The notes: a model not told the origin generated them from the letters alone. Positions 51,796 to 62,140 are shown, numbered from the stretch's first letter. The stretch is DNA of 64,000 nt from Paenibacillus humicus NBRC 102415 (GCF_004000905.1 NZ_BIMD01000003.1:162474-226473), one strand, 5' to 3'. Translations and numbers: made by a program.

Positions 51796-52674
51796 TTATT
51801 TGGAGGCAGGCTCCTCGCCGAACCATTTCTTGAAGATGGTCGTGTACGTTCCGTCGGACTTCATATCCGTCAGAGCTTGATCCAGCGCCGCCAGAAATTC
51901 CGGATTGTTCTTGCGTACGGCGATCCCGGCGGAATCGGATTTGATCGCTTCTCCGACCGCCTTCACCTTGTACCCGTTCTTGTCCACGATCGGCTTCAAG
52001 GCGTACAGATTGTTGATCGTGGCGTCGATCCGGCCGGCATTGAGGTCCTGGAGGGAGGTGATGACATCGTCGTAGGTTTTGATATTGAACTTGCCTACTT
52101 GGGGCAGCACTTCATTGCGCAGGTAGGCTTCATCGTTCGTACCGAGGCCGACGCCGATATTTTTGCCTTTGAAATCCTCCAGCTTCGTAATGGAGTCGTT
52201 GCTTTCGCGGACGATGATCTTCACTTGGTTCGTAATGTAAGGCTGAGTGAAGTCGATCTGCTGCTTGCGCTCGTCGGTTATGGTCACCTGGCTGATGATG
52301 ACATCGATCTTGCTTGCCTGCAGGCTCGGAATCAGGCCGGAGAAGTCTTGAGGCGCGAATTCCGCCTTCACTCCAAGGCGCTTGGCGACATCCTTGGCGA
52401 TGTCTGCGTCGAAGCCGTCGATTTCCTTGTTCTCGTTCAGGAAATTATAAGGCGCGTAGGTGCCCATGAGCCCTACTTTCAGCACGCCGGCCGCCTTCAC
52501 TTGAGCGAGGAGGTTGTCGTCTCCTTCCGCTGGCGCGTTGCTTCCGGATTCGCCGGCAGGAGCCGGGCTTGCGGTATTCTGGGCATTGTCGTTCGTTTTC
52601 GCTCCGCATCCGGCCAGCGCAAAGGCGAGCAGCATGAGGATGGATACAGCGAGGTAAAGCGATTTCTTCCGCAT
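51796..52674 (-). CDS. polar amino-acid-binding lipoprotein
   Basis: 292 aa; lipobox FALAGC (Cys 23), then SBP_bac_3 fold (LKVGLMGTYAPYNFLNENKE, KIDVIISQVTITDERKQQID). Cystine/glutamine-type. Confidence 0.92.
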   Translation of the reverse strand: MRKKSLYLAVSILMLLAFALAGCGAKTNDNAQNTASPAPAGESGSNAPAEGDDNLLAQVKAAGVLKVGLMGTYAPYNFLNENKEIDGFDADIAKDVAKRLGVKAEFAPQDFSGLIPSLQASKIDVIISQVTITDERKQQIDFTQPYITNQVKIIVRESNDSITKLEDFKGKNIGVGLGTNDEAYLRNEVLPQVGKFNIKTYDDVITSLQDLNAGRIDATINNLYALKPIVDKNGYKVKAVGEAIKSDSAGIAVRKNNPEFLAALDQALTDMKSDGTYTTIFKKWFGEEPASK

Positions 52675-52744
52675 TGGATTTCTCTCCCTATCCTTTTTTT
52701 ATTATGGTGTCCGGCTCTGACCGGATCATTCCGCTGCCGGCCCG

Positions 52745-53377
52745 TTAAATGCCGAGCAGCCCGAAAAATTCGAATCTGGCCGTCTCGGACGCCAGCTGCT
52801 CCGCTGTCCTGGAGCCGATCCCGCTCCCCGGCGCGTTCAAGCCGAACAGCCAGCGCGCAATGACGCCTTCGATCAAGCTCATGATGAGGGCGGCCCGCAC
52901 TTCGGCATCGATTGCGGCAGGCAGCATTCCAAGCTCGATCGCCCGGCGGATATTTTGCAGGAAGGCCCTCTCCATCGCAGCCCGCGTCTCCGCGATCTCT
53001 TGACGGATCGGTTCAATGGCGCCGCTGCCGCCGAGCAGCATCTCCATAAGGTCCCGGTTGGATTCCGCAAACAGGAACAGCCTGGCAAGCAGAGCTTCCG
53101 ATACTTGCACCATGTCCTGCACCGTGCCCGCCTCCCGGCGGTAGCCTTGCGCGATGACTTCCAGCAGCTGACGGCGTCCGTCTTGCACGATCTCCAGCGC
53201 AATCGCTTCCTTGCTCTTGAAATGCCAGTAGAAGGTTCCTTGCGCCACGCCGGCTTCGGCAACGATATCGGAAATTTTCGTGACATGGTAACCGTCCTTC
53301 GCGAACCGTCTCAGGGCGATTTCCATGAAGCGCCTGCGCCGCTCGCTGCCGGCCTGCGAATCCTTGTCTTCGTTCAA
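52745..53377 (-). CDS. TetR/AcrR-family regulator
   Basis: 210 aa; N-terminal HTH (KISDIVAEAGVAQGTFYWHF), ligand domain C-terminal. A TTGACTAGTCAGTC element at 53399-53412 just upstream is the likely operator for autoregulation. No divergent target is adjacent. Confidence 0.88.
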   Translation of the reverse strand: MNEDKDSQAGSERRRRFMEIALRRFAKDGYHVTKISDIVAEAGVAQGTFYWHFKSKEAIALEIVQDGRRQLLEVIAQGYRREAGTVQDMVQVSEALLARLFLFAESNRDLMEMLLGGSGAIEPIRQEIAETRAAMERAFLQNIRRAIELGMLPAAIDAEVRAALIMSLIEGVIARWLFGLNAPGSGIGSRTAEQLASETARFEFFGLLGI

Positions 53378-53398
53378 GATGTTTCTTCACCTCACCCG

Positions 53399-53414
53399 AT
53401 TGACTAGTCAGTCA
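53399..53414. promoter_or_regulatory. candidate TetR operator
   Basis: TGACTAGTCAGTCAG is a dyad-like element between the TetR start and the next gene, resembling the autoregulatory operators of TetR-type regulators. Confidence 0.5.
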
Positions 53415-53494
53415 GTTATGTTTTAAATCCTATTGGATTGCTGAGGTATTGTCAAGCGATTCCACGATCCAGATTGAAATCGCATCAAAGCAAA

Positions 53495-53520
53495 CCTCCC
53501 GTCCACTTTCGGACAGGAGG
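53495..53520 (-). terminator. terminator of the GH18 gene
   Basis: CCTCCCGTCC/GGACAGGAGG stem, U-rich after it, 110 bp downstream of the gene. Confidence 0.6.
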
Positions 53521-53631
53521 CTTGCTGAGAAAGCTTGGCGGGTATATAGGCATGGGGCGGAATCATTGAGACGACCGGGCGGCATCCTATTCTGGCTCCG
53601 GCAACCGTTTCCGCCTCTGTTTAGAAAAGGG

Positions 53632-54939
53632 TCATTCCAGTTCCTTTTTGATGACATTCCATATTCCGCTGTCCATGAACGAGCGGCTCCAGGTAGCAAC
53701 GCCTGCCAGCCCGTATTCTTTCGCTATCGCAACTCTTGCTTTGATGGAAGTGCTGTCTTCCAGCCAAATCCGTTTCAATTGCCCGTCCTCCCGATACTCC
53801 ACGTAATTCTGCCCGGTTTTCCGGTCATACGCGGGAGTCAGCTTGCGGGCGGCCACCAGCTCGGCCGCCTTTTTCATTCCAAGCGCTTTGGAAGTGACCT
53901 TGCTCCCTCCCGAGCTCTTCGGCGTCTCCGTCCAGATTCGAGTATACAGAGGCATGCTGAGAACGATTTTAGACGGCGGAATGCCATCTTCGTCCAGCAG
54001 CCGTTCGACCGACCGCCTCACCCAGGGGAGGGAAGACACCGAACCGGATTTCGGGCTGGAAGCCCAATGCTCGTCATAGGCCATCAGCATCATGAAATCC
54101 ACATAGGGAACCAAGGCCGGCCGGTCGAGGAACAAGGACCAGTATTCGCTGTCCGACTTCGGGGTGACGTCGACAGATACGACGAGGTTCCGTTCGTGAA
54201 GAAGCGGCGCCGCTTCCTTGATGAACTGAACGAAGTTTTTCCCATCCTCCGTTTTCACGTTTTCAAAATCAAAGTTGATTCCTTGCAGGTCATACGATTC
54301 CGCGTATTGAAGCAGCTGCTTGATCATATGTTCCCGCGACTTTTTCGTCGACAACGCCTTTGACGTCCGGATCGGCTCGAATCCGTTGCTGAACATCGCC
54401 CAGATCTGGAGGCTGCGCTCCTTCGCCCACCGGACATAGTCCAGATCCGCTTTGCTGCTTATATCCCCGGCTCCGTTGGCGAGCTCGAACCAGGTCGGAC
54501 TCACCACATTGACCCCGTCCAGCTCCGGAAGCCGCTCCGGATCGGGAGATTTGCCGTAGACGGCTTCCCAGGTCATATTGACTTTGACATTCCCGGAGCT
54601 GAACGCTTGTCTGTTGGGGACCATGTCGTCCACATGATCGATCGCGCCTCCGGCAAGCGGGCCGACAGGAAAGATATCGTCGCCTTCCGAAGCGGAAGCT
54701 TGCGCAGGCGACCGGGATGGAAGCTCTCTTCCGCCGCCAGTTGCCGCAAGGCTTGTCCGATTGCCGGCAAGAGCCTGTTCGGACGCCGTGCGCTTCCCAA
54801 GCAAGGCCGGCATTTGCTTGAACGGCATGACCGGCAGGGCAAGAAGATGGAACAAGATGATGGTGCATGTGGAAGAAAAGATGAAATACACGAGAAATAG
54901 ACGGCCCAGCCTGCGCTTGGCCACATGGTGATGGTCCAT
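53632..54939 (-). CDS. membrane-anchored GH18 glycosidase (spore-cortex/peptidoglycan type)
   Basis: 435 aa. One N-terminal transmembrane helix (LFLVYFIFSSTCTIILFHLL), a ~70-residue linker, then a GH18 barrel with the catalytic GINFDFENV motif (Glu donor) and SMPLYTRIW. Similar to YaaH/YkvQ-type Bacillus enzymes, probably acts on N-acetylglucosamine-containing cell wall. Confidence 0.85.
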   Translation of the reverse strand: MDHHHVAKRRLGRLFLVYFIFSSTCTIILFHLLALPVMPFKQMPALLGKRTASEQALAGNRTSLAATGGGRELPSRSPAQASASEGDDIFPVGPLAGGAIDHVDDMVPNRQAFSSGNVKVNMTWEAVYGKSPDPERLPELDGVNVVSPTWFELANGAGDISSKADLDYVRWAKERSLQIWAMFSNGFEPIRTSKALSTKKSREHMIKQLLQYAESYDLQGINFDFENVKTEDGKNFVQFIKEAAPLLHERNLVVSVDVTPKSDSEYWSLFLDRPALVPYVDFMMLMAYDEHWASSPKSGSVSSLPWVRRSVERLLDEDGIPPSKIVLSMPLYTRIWTETPKSSGGSKVTSKALGMKKAAELVAARKLTPAYDRKTGQNYVEYREDGQLKRIWLEDSTSIKARVAIAKEYGLAGVATWSRSFMDSGIWNVIKKELE

Positions 54940-55036
54940 CCAGCATCCCTCTCTAACTCTCTGATCCTTTCTTCCATTCTATGAACCTATCCCGGTTCTC
55001 ATGACGCTAGAGGCACAGGAAGAATCCTCAGCATAC

Positions 55037-55080
55037 AAAAAAAGACTTTTCCCTTTCGATGCAAGAAAGGGAAAGTCTTT
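55037..55080 (-). terminator. terminator of rpmG
   Basis: AAAGACTTTTCCCTTTC/GAAAGGGAAAGTCTTT stem, seven U behind. Confidence 0.85.
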
Positions 55081-55138
55081 ACGTTCGCCGGCATGGCCAG
55101 ACAGGCAGCTTCAGCCGGCTGCTTGTTCGTCTGCTTCC

Positions 55139-55288
55139 TTACCGCGTCTCCCGGTGAAGCGTCACCTTCTTCAGACGCGGACAGTATTTGCGGAGCTCGA
55201 GCCGTTCCGGGTTGTTCCTTTTGTTTTTGGTCGTCGTATAATTGCGGTCCCCGGATTCCGTGCAGGCAAGCGTAACTGTGACTCTCAT
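55139..55288 (-). CDS. rpmG: ribosomal protein L33, zinc-independent form
   Basis: 49 aa: [39 protein letters not shown]. Of the four zinc cysteines of the C+ form, two are lost (CTES, CPRL), so it is a C-minus paralogue that replaces the zinc form in starvation. GGAGG-type site (AAGGAGG) 8 nt upstream. Zur-box-like sequence at 55349-55363. Confidence 0.88.
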   Translation of the reverse strand: MRVTVTLACTESGDRNYTTTKNKRNNPERLELRKYCPRLKKVTLHRETR

Positions 55289-55348
55289 TTCCCTTTTCCT
55301 CCTTGTGCTTTACGATCACTGAAAGTGTTCCATGCTCGCTTAGAATAC

Positions 55349-55363
55349 AAGTAATATTTACTA
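55349..55363. promoter_or_regulatory. Zur-box-like site upstream of rpmG
   Basis: AAGTAATATTTACTA: ten of fourteen defined positions of the Bacillus consensus TCGTAATNATTACGA. Confidence 0.5.
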
Positions 55364-55385
55364 TTTGAAGCCGTTCCAAAGAGAC

Positions 55386-55730
55386 TCATTCACCCCAAAA
55401 CAATCCATGCCGGTCGAGCTCCACCTGTTCGAGCTGATGCTCGAAATCGCCGTGCAGAGGAATCATCGGGACTTCGCTCCAAGCTCCTTTTCTTTTCATG
55501 CATACCGCCCATTTGCCGTTGTTCAGCCGAAAATGGACGATATCCTTGCTATGCCATCCCGATTCAGGGAGGGCGGGCCTCAGCTCGCTGAGCGTTAGAC
55601 CGTTCTCTTCCCAGCAGTAGGCCAGCCGGATGTCTCGGCGCATGCTGCCGGGAACTTTGAGCTGGATGTATCCGTCCAGCAGCCTGCCGATCCGATACCG
55701 GCTGAATTCATCCCGTTCAATGGCCGCCAT
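55386..55730 (-). CDS. DUF3024-type protein (114 aa)
   Basis: YRIGRLLDGYIQLKVPGSMR, IRLAYCWEENGLTLSELRP, DIVHFRLNNGKWAV match what I know of DUF3024 proteins. Between zinc-starvation ribosomal proteins S14 and L33, suggests co-expression. Function unknown. Confidence 0.7.
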   Translation of the reverse strand: MAAIERDEFSRYRIGRLLDGYIQLKVPGSMRRDIRLAYCWEENGLTLSELRPALPESGWHSKDIVHFRLNNGKWAVCMKRKGAWSEVPMIPLHGDFEHQLEQVELDRHGLFWGE

Positions 55731-55739
55731 GGCGCGGAA

Positions 55740-56009
55740 TTACCAGCTGGCCTTTTTGACGCCTGGAATATGCCCCTTGTAAGCCAGCTCCCTGAAGGCG
55801 ATCCGGGATACTTTGAACTTCCTCAGATAGGCATGCGGCCTGCCGGTCATGGCACAGCGGTTATGCAGCCGGGTTGGGGAAGAATCGCGCGGCAGCTTGG
55901 CCAGAGCTTCGTAATTGCCCTCTTCTTTCAGCTTTTTCCGAAGCTCGGCATATTTTGCAACCAAAGCCTGTCGCTTTAGCTCTTTTACGACCTTGGATTT
56001 CTTCGCCAT
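55740..56009 (-). CDS. rpsN: ribosomal protein S14, zinc-independent form
   Basis: 89 aa from ATG 56009 (AAGGAG). [58 protein letters not shown], the long S14 form without Cys-X2-Cys zinc pairs. Zur-box-like site at 56026-56040. Confidence 0.92.
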   Translation of the reverse strand: MAKKSKVVKELKRQALVAKYAELRKKLKEEGNYEALAKLPRDSSPTRLHNRCAMTGRPHAYLRKFKVSRIAFRELAYKGHIPGVKKASW

Positions 56010-56025
56010 GATCATTCTCCTTTAA

Positions 56026-56040
56026 TCGTAATTTTTACTT
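56026..56040. promoter_or_regulatory. Zur-box-like site upstream of rpsN
   Basis: TCGTAATTTTTACTT: eleven of fourteen defined positions of the Bacillus consensus. Confidence 0.55.
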
Positions 56041-56131
56041 TTTCAGTATATCAGACGATCATCTCGAAGAAAAGACGATCATCCTGCCCTGCGAAAGCGG
56101 GCTGGTCTCCCCTCAAGCCGTGTGATGCCTT

Positions 56132-56989
56132 TCATTTCCATCCCCCCGCGCGAAGCGAACGCTCCTGTCCGGCTTCAAGCCGCTCAAGCAGCCTCGGCTT
56201 ATATTCCGCATAGGAATCCTGAAGCATCGGCAGGGAGATCGATGCCTCCTCAATGATCGCCTTGCGCTTGGCTTTGAGCACGATCTGCTCCATATCGGCA
56301 AAGCTGCATCCTTCCAGCATCTGCGAGGCTGGCTCCAGAAGCTCTTCCCCTCCGGGGAAATCGCCCAGCAGCTGGCTCAAATACGCCTCCCGCGAAGCTC
56401 GGTTCGGGCTGTCGTACCTCATCTTCGTATCGAAGCGGCGCCAGATGGCGCGGTCCAGATCCTTCTCCAGATTGGTTGCCGCCATGAATACGCTGCTTCC
56501 GTCGAACTCATCCAGACACTGGAGGAGAGTGTTGACGACACGGGTCATTTCTTTCACTTCATCATTGTTTTCCCGGGTCCGGGCTATGGCATCGAACTCA
56601 TCGAGAAACAGCACGCATGGGCTGGACCGCGCATGATCGAATATTTTACGGAGATTCGTCGCCGTCTCGCCCAGATGGCTGTGGATGACGGAATCCAGCC
56701 GGACCAGAAGCAGAGGCATGTTCAGCCTTTGCGCCATGTAGAAGGCGGTCAGCGTCTTGCCCGTTCCCGGCGGGCCGAACATGACGATCTTGTTCGGAAT
56801 AGGCACGTCATGCTCCTCGAATTTCTCCTTCATGTCCAGGATCCGGATGAATTCCTCCACAATGCGGTTGTTTTCGGCCTGTAGCACGATGCGCCTCACT
56901 TTGCGGGCGCAATCCTTCGATGAATAATAGGTAGCGATGTCTGTCCCCTTGGAACGGGGAAGCCTGCTCGCCGCTGCTGTCTTGCTCAT
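56132..56989 (-). CDS. AAA-family ATPase
   Basis: 285 aa. Walker A MFGPPGTGKTLTAF, Walker B LFLDEFDAIART, arginine finger near DRAIWRRFDTKMRY. Similar to FtsH/SpoVK-type single AAA module; no protease domain. Lies between zinc genes, so possibly a partner of the CobW chaperone. Partner unknown. Confidence 0.85.
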   Translation of the reverse strand: MSKTAAASRLPRSKGTDIATYYSSKDCARKVRRIVLQAENNRIVEEFIRILDMKEKFEEHDVPIPNKIVMFGPPGTGKTLTAFYMAQRLNMPLLLVRLDSVIHSHLGETATNLRKIFDHARSSPCVLFLDEFDAIARTRENNDEVKEMTRVVNTLLQCLDEFDGSSVFMAATNLEKDLDRAIWRRFDTKMRYDSPNRASREAYLSQLLGDFPGGEELLEPASQMLEGCSFADMEQIVLKAKRKAIIEEASISLPMLQDSYAEYKPRLLERLEAGQERSLRAGGWK

Positions 56990-57026
56990 GAAATGAACTC
57001 CTCTGACTGTAGGATTAGGCTCTGCT

Positions 57027-58229
57027 TCATACGGCCTGGAATGCCGGCAATGGGTCTTTGAAATGACGCCATACGCTTTTCATTTCTTCTCCCGTGAGAA
57101 GCGCCCGGTCCAAGGAGCCGCTGATCCGCTCTTTGTCGAGGCCGATGCCGATGAATACGAGCTTGGTTACCCGATCTCCCCATTGCTCGTCCCAATCCGG
57201 CGATTTGGGGAAATCGCTGCCGAAATAGGCGAACCTCTCTTCCTCCGACAACGCGGCTACCCACAGCCCCGCAGGGGACAGCTGCCGGGATACGCCGGCC
57301 TGGCTGAAGGATACAGCGGTATGGTTGCGAGTGGCGATCCACATGACGCCTTTAGAGCGGATTACTTCCTGAGGCCAGCTGGCGAGCTGCTGAAGCAGCC
57401 GCTCCGGATGGAAGGGGATTTTCCGGGTGTAGACGAACGAGCCGATTCCATACTCCTCCGTCTCCGGCTTATGCTCCTCCTTCAACAGCTCCTGAATCCA
57501 GCCCGCGGATTGGCTCGCTTTGTCAAAATCGAATAGATGCGTATTCAGGATGGCCTTCGGATCTACGTTTCCATAGCTCGTCCGAATGATTTTCGCCGCA
57601 GGCTGCAGGCCTCGCAGCGCCTTCTCCAGCTTGTCGAGCTCCTCCGCGCCGACCATATCGCATTTGTTCAAAATCAGGACATCGCAAAATTCGATCTGGT
57701 CGGTCAGCAGGTGGACCACTCCCCGAGTATCGTCGTCGCCCGCTTCCTGGCTGCGGTCCTTCAGCAATTCCCGGGTATTGAAATCCTGCCAGAAATGATA
57801 GGCGTCCACGACCGTCACCATGCAGTCCAGACGGGTAAGCTTGGACAAGTCGATATTCTGGTCCTCATCGACATACGTAAAGGTTTGGGCGACCGGAAGC
57901 GGCTCCCCGATCCCCGTCGACTCAATCAAGATATAATCAAATCTCTGCTCCTTGGCAAGGCGCTCGACCTCCTGCAGCAGATCGTCGCGCAGCGTGCAGC
58001 AGATGCAGCCGTTGGACATCTCCACGAGCTTTTCTTCCGTGCGGCTCAGCCCTGCGCCGTCCCGGACCAGCTCCGCGTCGATGTTCACCTCGCTCAAATC
58101 GTTGACGATCACGGCGACCCTAAGGCCCTCCCGGTTGTTGAGCACATGATTCAATACGGTCGTTTTTCCTGCGCCCAGATAACCGCTGAGCACGGTCACC
58201 GGAATTTTCTCCGCCATCTCCTGTATCAT
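57027..58229 (-). CDS. CobW/COG0523 GTPase (zinc chaperone type)
   Basis: 400 aa from ATG 58229 (AAAGGAG). Walker [10 protein letters not shown], metal-binding [12 protein letters not shown] (Cys-X-Cys-Cys), G4 [11 protein letters not shown]-terminal ~200-residue domain. COG0523 proteins deliver zinc in starvation; a near-perfect Zur box at 58321-58335 supports this. Confidence 0.92.
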   Translation of the reverse strand: MIQEMAEKIPVTVLSGYLGAGKTTVLNHVLNNREGLRVAVIVNDLSEVNIDAELVRDGAGLSRTEEKLVEMSNGCICCTLRDDLLQEVERLAKEQRFDYILIESTGIGEPLPVAQTFTYVDEDQNIDLSKLTRLDCMVTVVDAYHFWQDFNTRELLKDRSQEAGDDDTRGVVHLLTDQIEFCDVLILNKCDMVGAEELDKLEKALRGLQPAAKIIRTSYGNVDPKAILNTHLFDFDKASQSAGWIQELLKEEHKPETEEYGIGSFVYTRKIPFHPERLLQQLASWPQEVIRSKGVMWIATRNHTAVSFSQAGVSRQLSPAGLWVAALSEEERFAYFGSDFPKSPDWDEQWGDRVTKLVFIGIGLDKERISGSLDRALLTGEEMKSVWRHFKDPLPAFQAV

Positions 58230-58320
58230 TCCTTCAACTCCTTTATGGCTCCTCCATGGGTTCATGGGCTCATGATTTCACTCGAATACCAACGAGTCTG
58301 ATCTTACCCGCATAATATAA

Positions 58321-58335
58321 TAGTAATTATTACGA
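58321..58335. promoter_or_regulatory. Zur box upstream of the CobW GTPase
   Basis: TAGTAATTATTACGA: one mismatch to the Bacillus Zur consensus, a symmetric dyad. Confidence 0.75.
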
Positions 58336-58691
58336 TTAAAATCATCTTACCTTCCGCTCTCAAACCTGTCAAGTCAATCATGGCACTCATCCGATCAATA
58401 ACCTGCGTACGGACTGAGAAAGACAGCGCGCCTCGATCGAAACCGTCCATGGAATGAAAGGAGGAAAGAAAGCCTCCTGTCCGGCGGATGTCAGCCAGGT
58501 TATGCCTGTTCAAGGAATTCAGAGGAGCCGCAAAGCGCCCATGCAAAAAAGCCGGAATCATCCGGCTTTCCGTTTAAGCGATTCACGTTTTATAGCTCGT
58601 ACAAGCGGCTGAAGGCACGCTCAGACTCAATTTATTCAAGACAGTCTCACGACAGGTCCTTTCGCATTCACATGATCCTATTGTTGCAGCG
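58336..58691. other. intergenic with cyclase terminator
   Basis: No gene seen. A GCCGG-AATCAT-CCGGC stem flanked by A and T runs (58545-58569) is a terminator for the cyclase gene (minus strand). Confidence 0.55.
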
Positions 58692-60230
58692 CTAGAGGAC
58701 GGTCGTACGGTTTCTCCCGCCGGCTTTGGATTGATACAGCGCCATATCCGCCCTATGAATGAATTCCTTTGCCGACCCCCATTCCGGGCTGCAATGAGCG
58801 ACCCCGACGGACACCGTCAGACGGCCTACAGGGTCAAATGCCGCTGCGGCAATCTCTTCGCGGATCCGCTCGGCCAGCAGCTCGGCCAGATGGACATCCG
58901 CGGTTCTGACAAGGACGCCGTATTCTTCGCCGCCATATCGGAAGGCAACATCGCGAACACCGGCAAGCGCGCGAATCTGGGATGCCAGCTCGATAAGCAC
59001 CCGATCGCCCATGACATGTCCGTATGTATCGTTGATCCGCTTGAAATGATCGACATCAAGCAGAATCAACGAGAATTGAGCCCCCTCGTCGATCCATTCC
59101 GCGATCGTAAGATCGAACATTTTACGGTTCCAGAGCCGCGTCAGTCCGTCCAGGTGGGCTTCATCGGATAAGACCTTGACATAATTGTCAAAACTTTGAG
59201 CAAGCTGCTGAACCTCGTAGATGTACGTTCCGCGCAGCCTGGTGTTCACGGAAAGGACATGCCGCGAAGAGACGGCCGCTTCCTCCGAAATTCTGGCGAG
59301 CTTATAGAGCGGAGATGAAATTTGTCTGGAAATCCACAACGCCGCGATCAGGATAAGAATGAACAACGGCAGCGCCTGGAGGATCATGGATTTTTCAAGC
59401 GTTCGAATAGGCTCGTCCAATATGGTCTTTGGAGTTTGGGAAACAATTCCCCAACCGCTGTCGGGCTCATAGGCATACCCGGCAAAATAGCTTTGGCCAT
59501 CGGAATTTTCGATCGTTTTGTAGCCGCTGTTTCCTGACTTGACCCGTTCGATGACTTCATTGCCTTTCACGAATTCATTGATCCGAATGGGATTCGGGTG
59601 GAAGATCAATCTGCCGTGCTTGTCCACGACGTATACGTACGAGCCGTTGCCGTAGTAGTGCTCGCTCAGCTGCCGGCTGAGCACATTATCCTCTTGAAGA
59701 TAGATGGTGCCTCCGATAAACCCTTCATACTCCCCGTCCTTGTCGAATACAGGCGTCGAGATCAGCACAAGAAGACGGCCGGAGGCGCCTACATACGGAT
59801 CGGAGATGAACGCCGTCCGCTCTGAAGCAGCCTGTCCGGAGGCGCTCGACGTCAGCTTCGTGCCGGCTCCGATGCCCACATTCGTCGGGCTGATGGCTTG
59901 GATCGTCCGGTTGGCGTCGGCAAAAAACACGGAGTTGAAGTAGCGCTGATTGGTTTGGAACCAAGTATCCAGCTCATTTTGATTGATCTTGTTCCGCCAG
60001 GATACCGCTGCCAGCGACACCAGGTTGCTGTGCATCAGATCAAGCAGCTCCTCGGTATTGGAAGCAAGCTTCTTGGCATATTGAGCGTTGTTTTGCAGGT
60101 AGCTCGAAGAAAGGGAGGCGCTGCTCGCGCGCACAGCCGCATAAACGCCGACGGACGCGGTAAGGAACATCGCACTGATTACCAGAAGGCTGAGTATGTG
60201 GCGGAGCTTGATTTTTTTGTAGGATCGCAT
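58692..60230 (-). CDS. dCache-GGDEF diguanylate cyclase
   Basis: 512 aa from ATG 60230; an ATG at 60281 is also possible. Signal-anchor helix, extracellular dCache-like domain, second transmembrane helix (~290-310), HAMP-like linker, then GGDEF with RYGGEEYGVLV active site (GGEEY variant). Makes cyclic di-GMP. No I-site RxxD is obvious. Confidence 0.85.
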   Translation of the reverse strand: MRSYKKIKLRHILSLLVISAMFLTASVGVYAAVRASSASLSSSYLQNNAQYAKKLASNTEELLDLMHSNLVSLAAVSWRNKINQNELDTWFQTNQRYFNSVFFADANRTIQAISPTNVGIGAGTKLTSSASGQAASERTAFISDPYVGASGRLLVLISTPVFDKDGEYEGFIGGTIYLQEDNVLSRQLSEHYYGNGSYVYVVDKHGRLIFHPNPIRINEFVKGNEVIERVKSGNSGYKTIENSDGQSYFAGYAYEPDSGWGIVSQTPKTILDEPIRTLEKSMILQALPLFILILIAALWISRQISSPLYKLARISEEAAVSSRHVLSVNTRLRGTYIYEVQQLAQSFDNYVKVLSDEAHLDGLTRLWNRKMFDLTIAEWIDEGAQFSLILLDVDHFKRINDTYGHVMGDRVLIELASQIRALAGVRDVAFRYGGEEYGVLVRTADVHLAELLAERIREEIAAAAFDPVGRLTVSVGVAHCSPEWGSAKEFIHRADMALYQSKAGGRNRTTVL

Positions 60231-60349
60231 AACCTTCACTCTAAGCCTCTTTGCTGTCTGATTTAGATGGCGCAAAACCATACGGATAAGCTCTGCAATT
60301 ATACCACGATCTCGGAAATTACAACTAAGGCAACCACGGATGGACATTC

Positions 60350-60598
60350 CTTGGCGACAGCCTGCACAGGTTCAACGGATTCAGGCGGAGATTTGCGCAA
60401 AAGCCATCTTTAGAAAGAATGCCTTCCATCAACTCCTATGTTATCGGCAATTTCACATTTATGTTTACATGTAGCTTTCCCCAAGATTGACATAGAGCAT
60501 TTCCGTTAGGGCTTTTTTTCGTCCCTCTATTCCAATGAAAATAAAAGCCGCCCAACTACCCATCAGGTAGTTAGGCGGCCTATTGAACGATAGCTGCA
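60350..60598. other. intergenic with ahpF terminator
   Basis: GCCGCC-containing stem of 13 pairs with a tetraloop (60547-60579) and a U-run on the minus strand is the ahpF terminator; the rest is gene-free. Confidence 0.7.
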
Positions 60599-62128
60599 TT
60601 AATTGCGGATAAGATAGTCAAACGCGCCTAATGCGGCATTTGCGCCCGATCCCATCGAAATGATGATCTGCTTGAACGGACTGTTCGTGCAGTCGCCGGC
60701 AGCGTATACACCCGGCAAGCTCGTCGCGCCGTGGTTGTTGACGACAATCTCGCCCATGTGTGTGCGCTCGACGGCATCGCCGAGCCAGTCCGTGTTCGGT
60801 ACGAGTCCGATCTGGACGAATACGCCCTGCAGCTCAATATGCTTGACTTCGCCTGTTTCGCGTTCGATATACGAAACGCCGTTCAGCTTGTCCGTTCCGG
60901 TGAACTCTTTGGTCTGAACGTTCTTCAGCACCGTAACGTTAGGCAGGCTGTACAGGCGGTCCTGCAGCACGGCGTCCGCTTTCAGCTCCGAATTGTATTC
61001 GAGAACCGTCACATGGCTGACGATGCCGGCAAGGTCGATCGCCGCTTCGATGCCGGAGTTGCCTCCTCCGATGACCGCTACATGCTTGCCTGCGAACAGA
61101 GGACCGTCGCAGTGAGGGCAGTAGGCTACGCCTTTGTTCTTGAACTCTTCCTCGCCCGGCACGCCGACATTGCGCCAGCGGGCGCCCGTCGACAGGATGA
61201 CGGTCTTGCTCTTCAGAACGGCGCCGTTTTCGAGCTCAAGCTCGATGTAGTCGCGCTTCTCCAGACGTTTGGCCCGTTGAAGCTTCATCACATCGACCTG
61301 GTACTCTTTGACATGTTCTTCAAGGCTTGCGGCGAGCTTCGGACCTTCGGTATATTTCACGCTGATGAAGTTCTCGATGCCTACCGTGTCCATCACTTGG
61401 CCGCCGAAGCGCTCCGCGACAATGCCGGTACGGATGCCCTTGCGCGCCGCATAGATGGCGGCGCTGGCGCCGGCAGGACCGCCGCCGACGACAAGCACGT
61501 CGAACGGCTCCTTGTTGTCGAATTCAGAGGCGTCCGGAGCTTCGACAACCTTGGAGAGGATCTCCTCGATCGTCATCCGGCCGCTTCCGAAAAATTCTCC
61601 ATTCAAGAATACGGAAGGAACAGCCATGACATCTCTGCTTTCCGCTTCTTCCTTGAAGGCGGAGCCGTCGATCATCGTATGCGAAATGCCCGGATTAAGG
61701 ATGCTCATCAGGTTCAGCGCCTGAACGACGTCAGGGCAATTGTGGCAGCTGAGGCTGATGAACGACTCGAATCGGTAGTCGCCTTTGATGCCTTTGATTT
61801 GGTCGATCACGCTTTGATCGACTTTCGGGGCTCGTCCGCTCACTTGCAGCAAAGCCAATACGAAGGAGGTGAATTCGTGGCCCAAAGGAATGCCGGCAAA
61901 CGTAACGCCGGTTTCCTCGCCGATGCGGTTGACGCTGAAGCTCGGCGTTCTGGGCAATTCGGCTTTTTCCACCGTAATTCTGGACGTCATGCCGACGATT
62001 TCATCCATAAGCTCCAGCATCTCTTTTGAGACGGGATCGGATGCCGCGCTGACCTTGATCAGCACATCGCCTTCCATAAGCTGAAGGTATTGGTTCAATT
62101 GTGACTTGATATCTTCGGATAATACCAT
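60599..62128 (-). CDS. ahpF: alkyl hydroperoxide reductase subunit F
   Basis: 509 aa. N-terminal thioredoxin-like region with SCHNCPDV (redox Cys pair), FAD-binding GGGPAGASAAIYAA, second redox pair CPHCDGP, C-terminal NAD-binding domain. Reduces AhpC. 13 bp after ahpC. Confidence 0.93.
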   Translation of the reverse strand: MVLSEDIKSQLNQYLQLMEGDVLIKVSAASDPVSKEMLELMDEIVGMTSRITVEKAELPRTPSFSVNRIGEETGVTFAGIPLGHEFTSFVLALLQVSGRAPKVDQSVIDQIKGIKGDYRFESFISLSCHNCPDVVQALNLMSILNPGISHTMIDGSAFKEEAESRDVMAVPSVFLNGEFFGSGRMTIEEILSKVVEAPDASEFDNKEPFDVLVVGGGPAGASAAIYAARKGIRTGIVAERFGGQVMDTVGIENFISVKYTEGPKLAASLEEHVKEYQVDVMKLQRAKRLEKRDYIELELENGAVLKSKTVILSTGARWRNVGVPGEEEFKNKGVAYCPHCDGPLFAGKHVAVIGGGNSGIEAAIDLAGIVSHVTVLEYNSELKADAVLQDRLYSLPNVTVLKNVQTKEFTGTDKLNGVSYIERETGEVKHIELQGVFVQIGLVPNTDWLGDAVERTHMGEIVVNNHGATSLPGVYAAGDCTNSPFKQIIISMGSGANAALGAFDYLIRN

Positions 62129-62140
62129 TGGAACAGCTCC

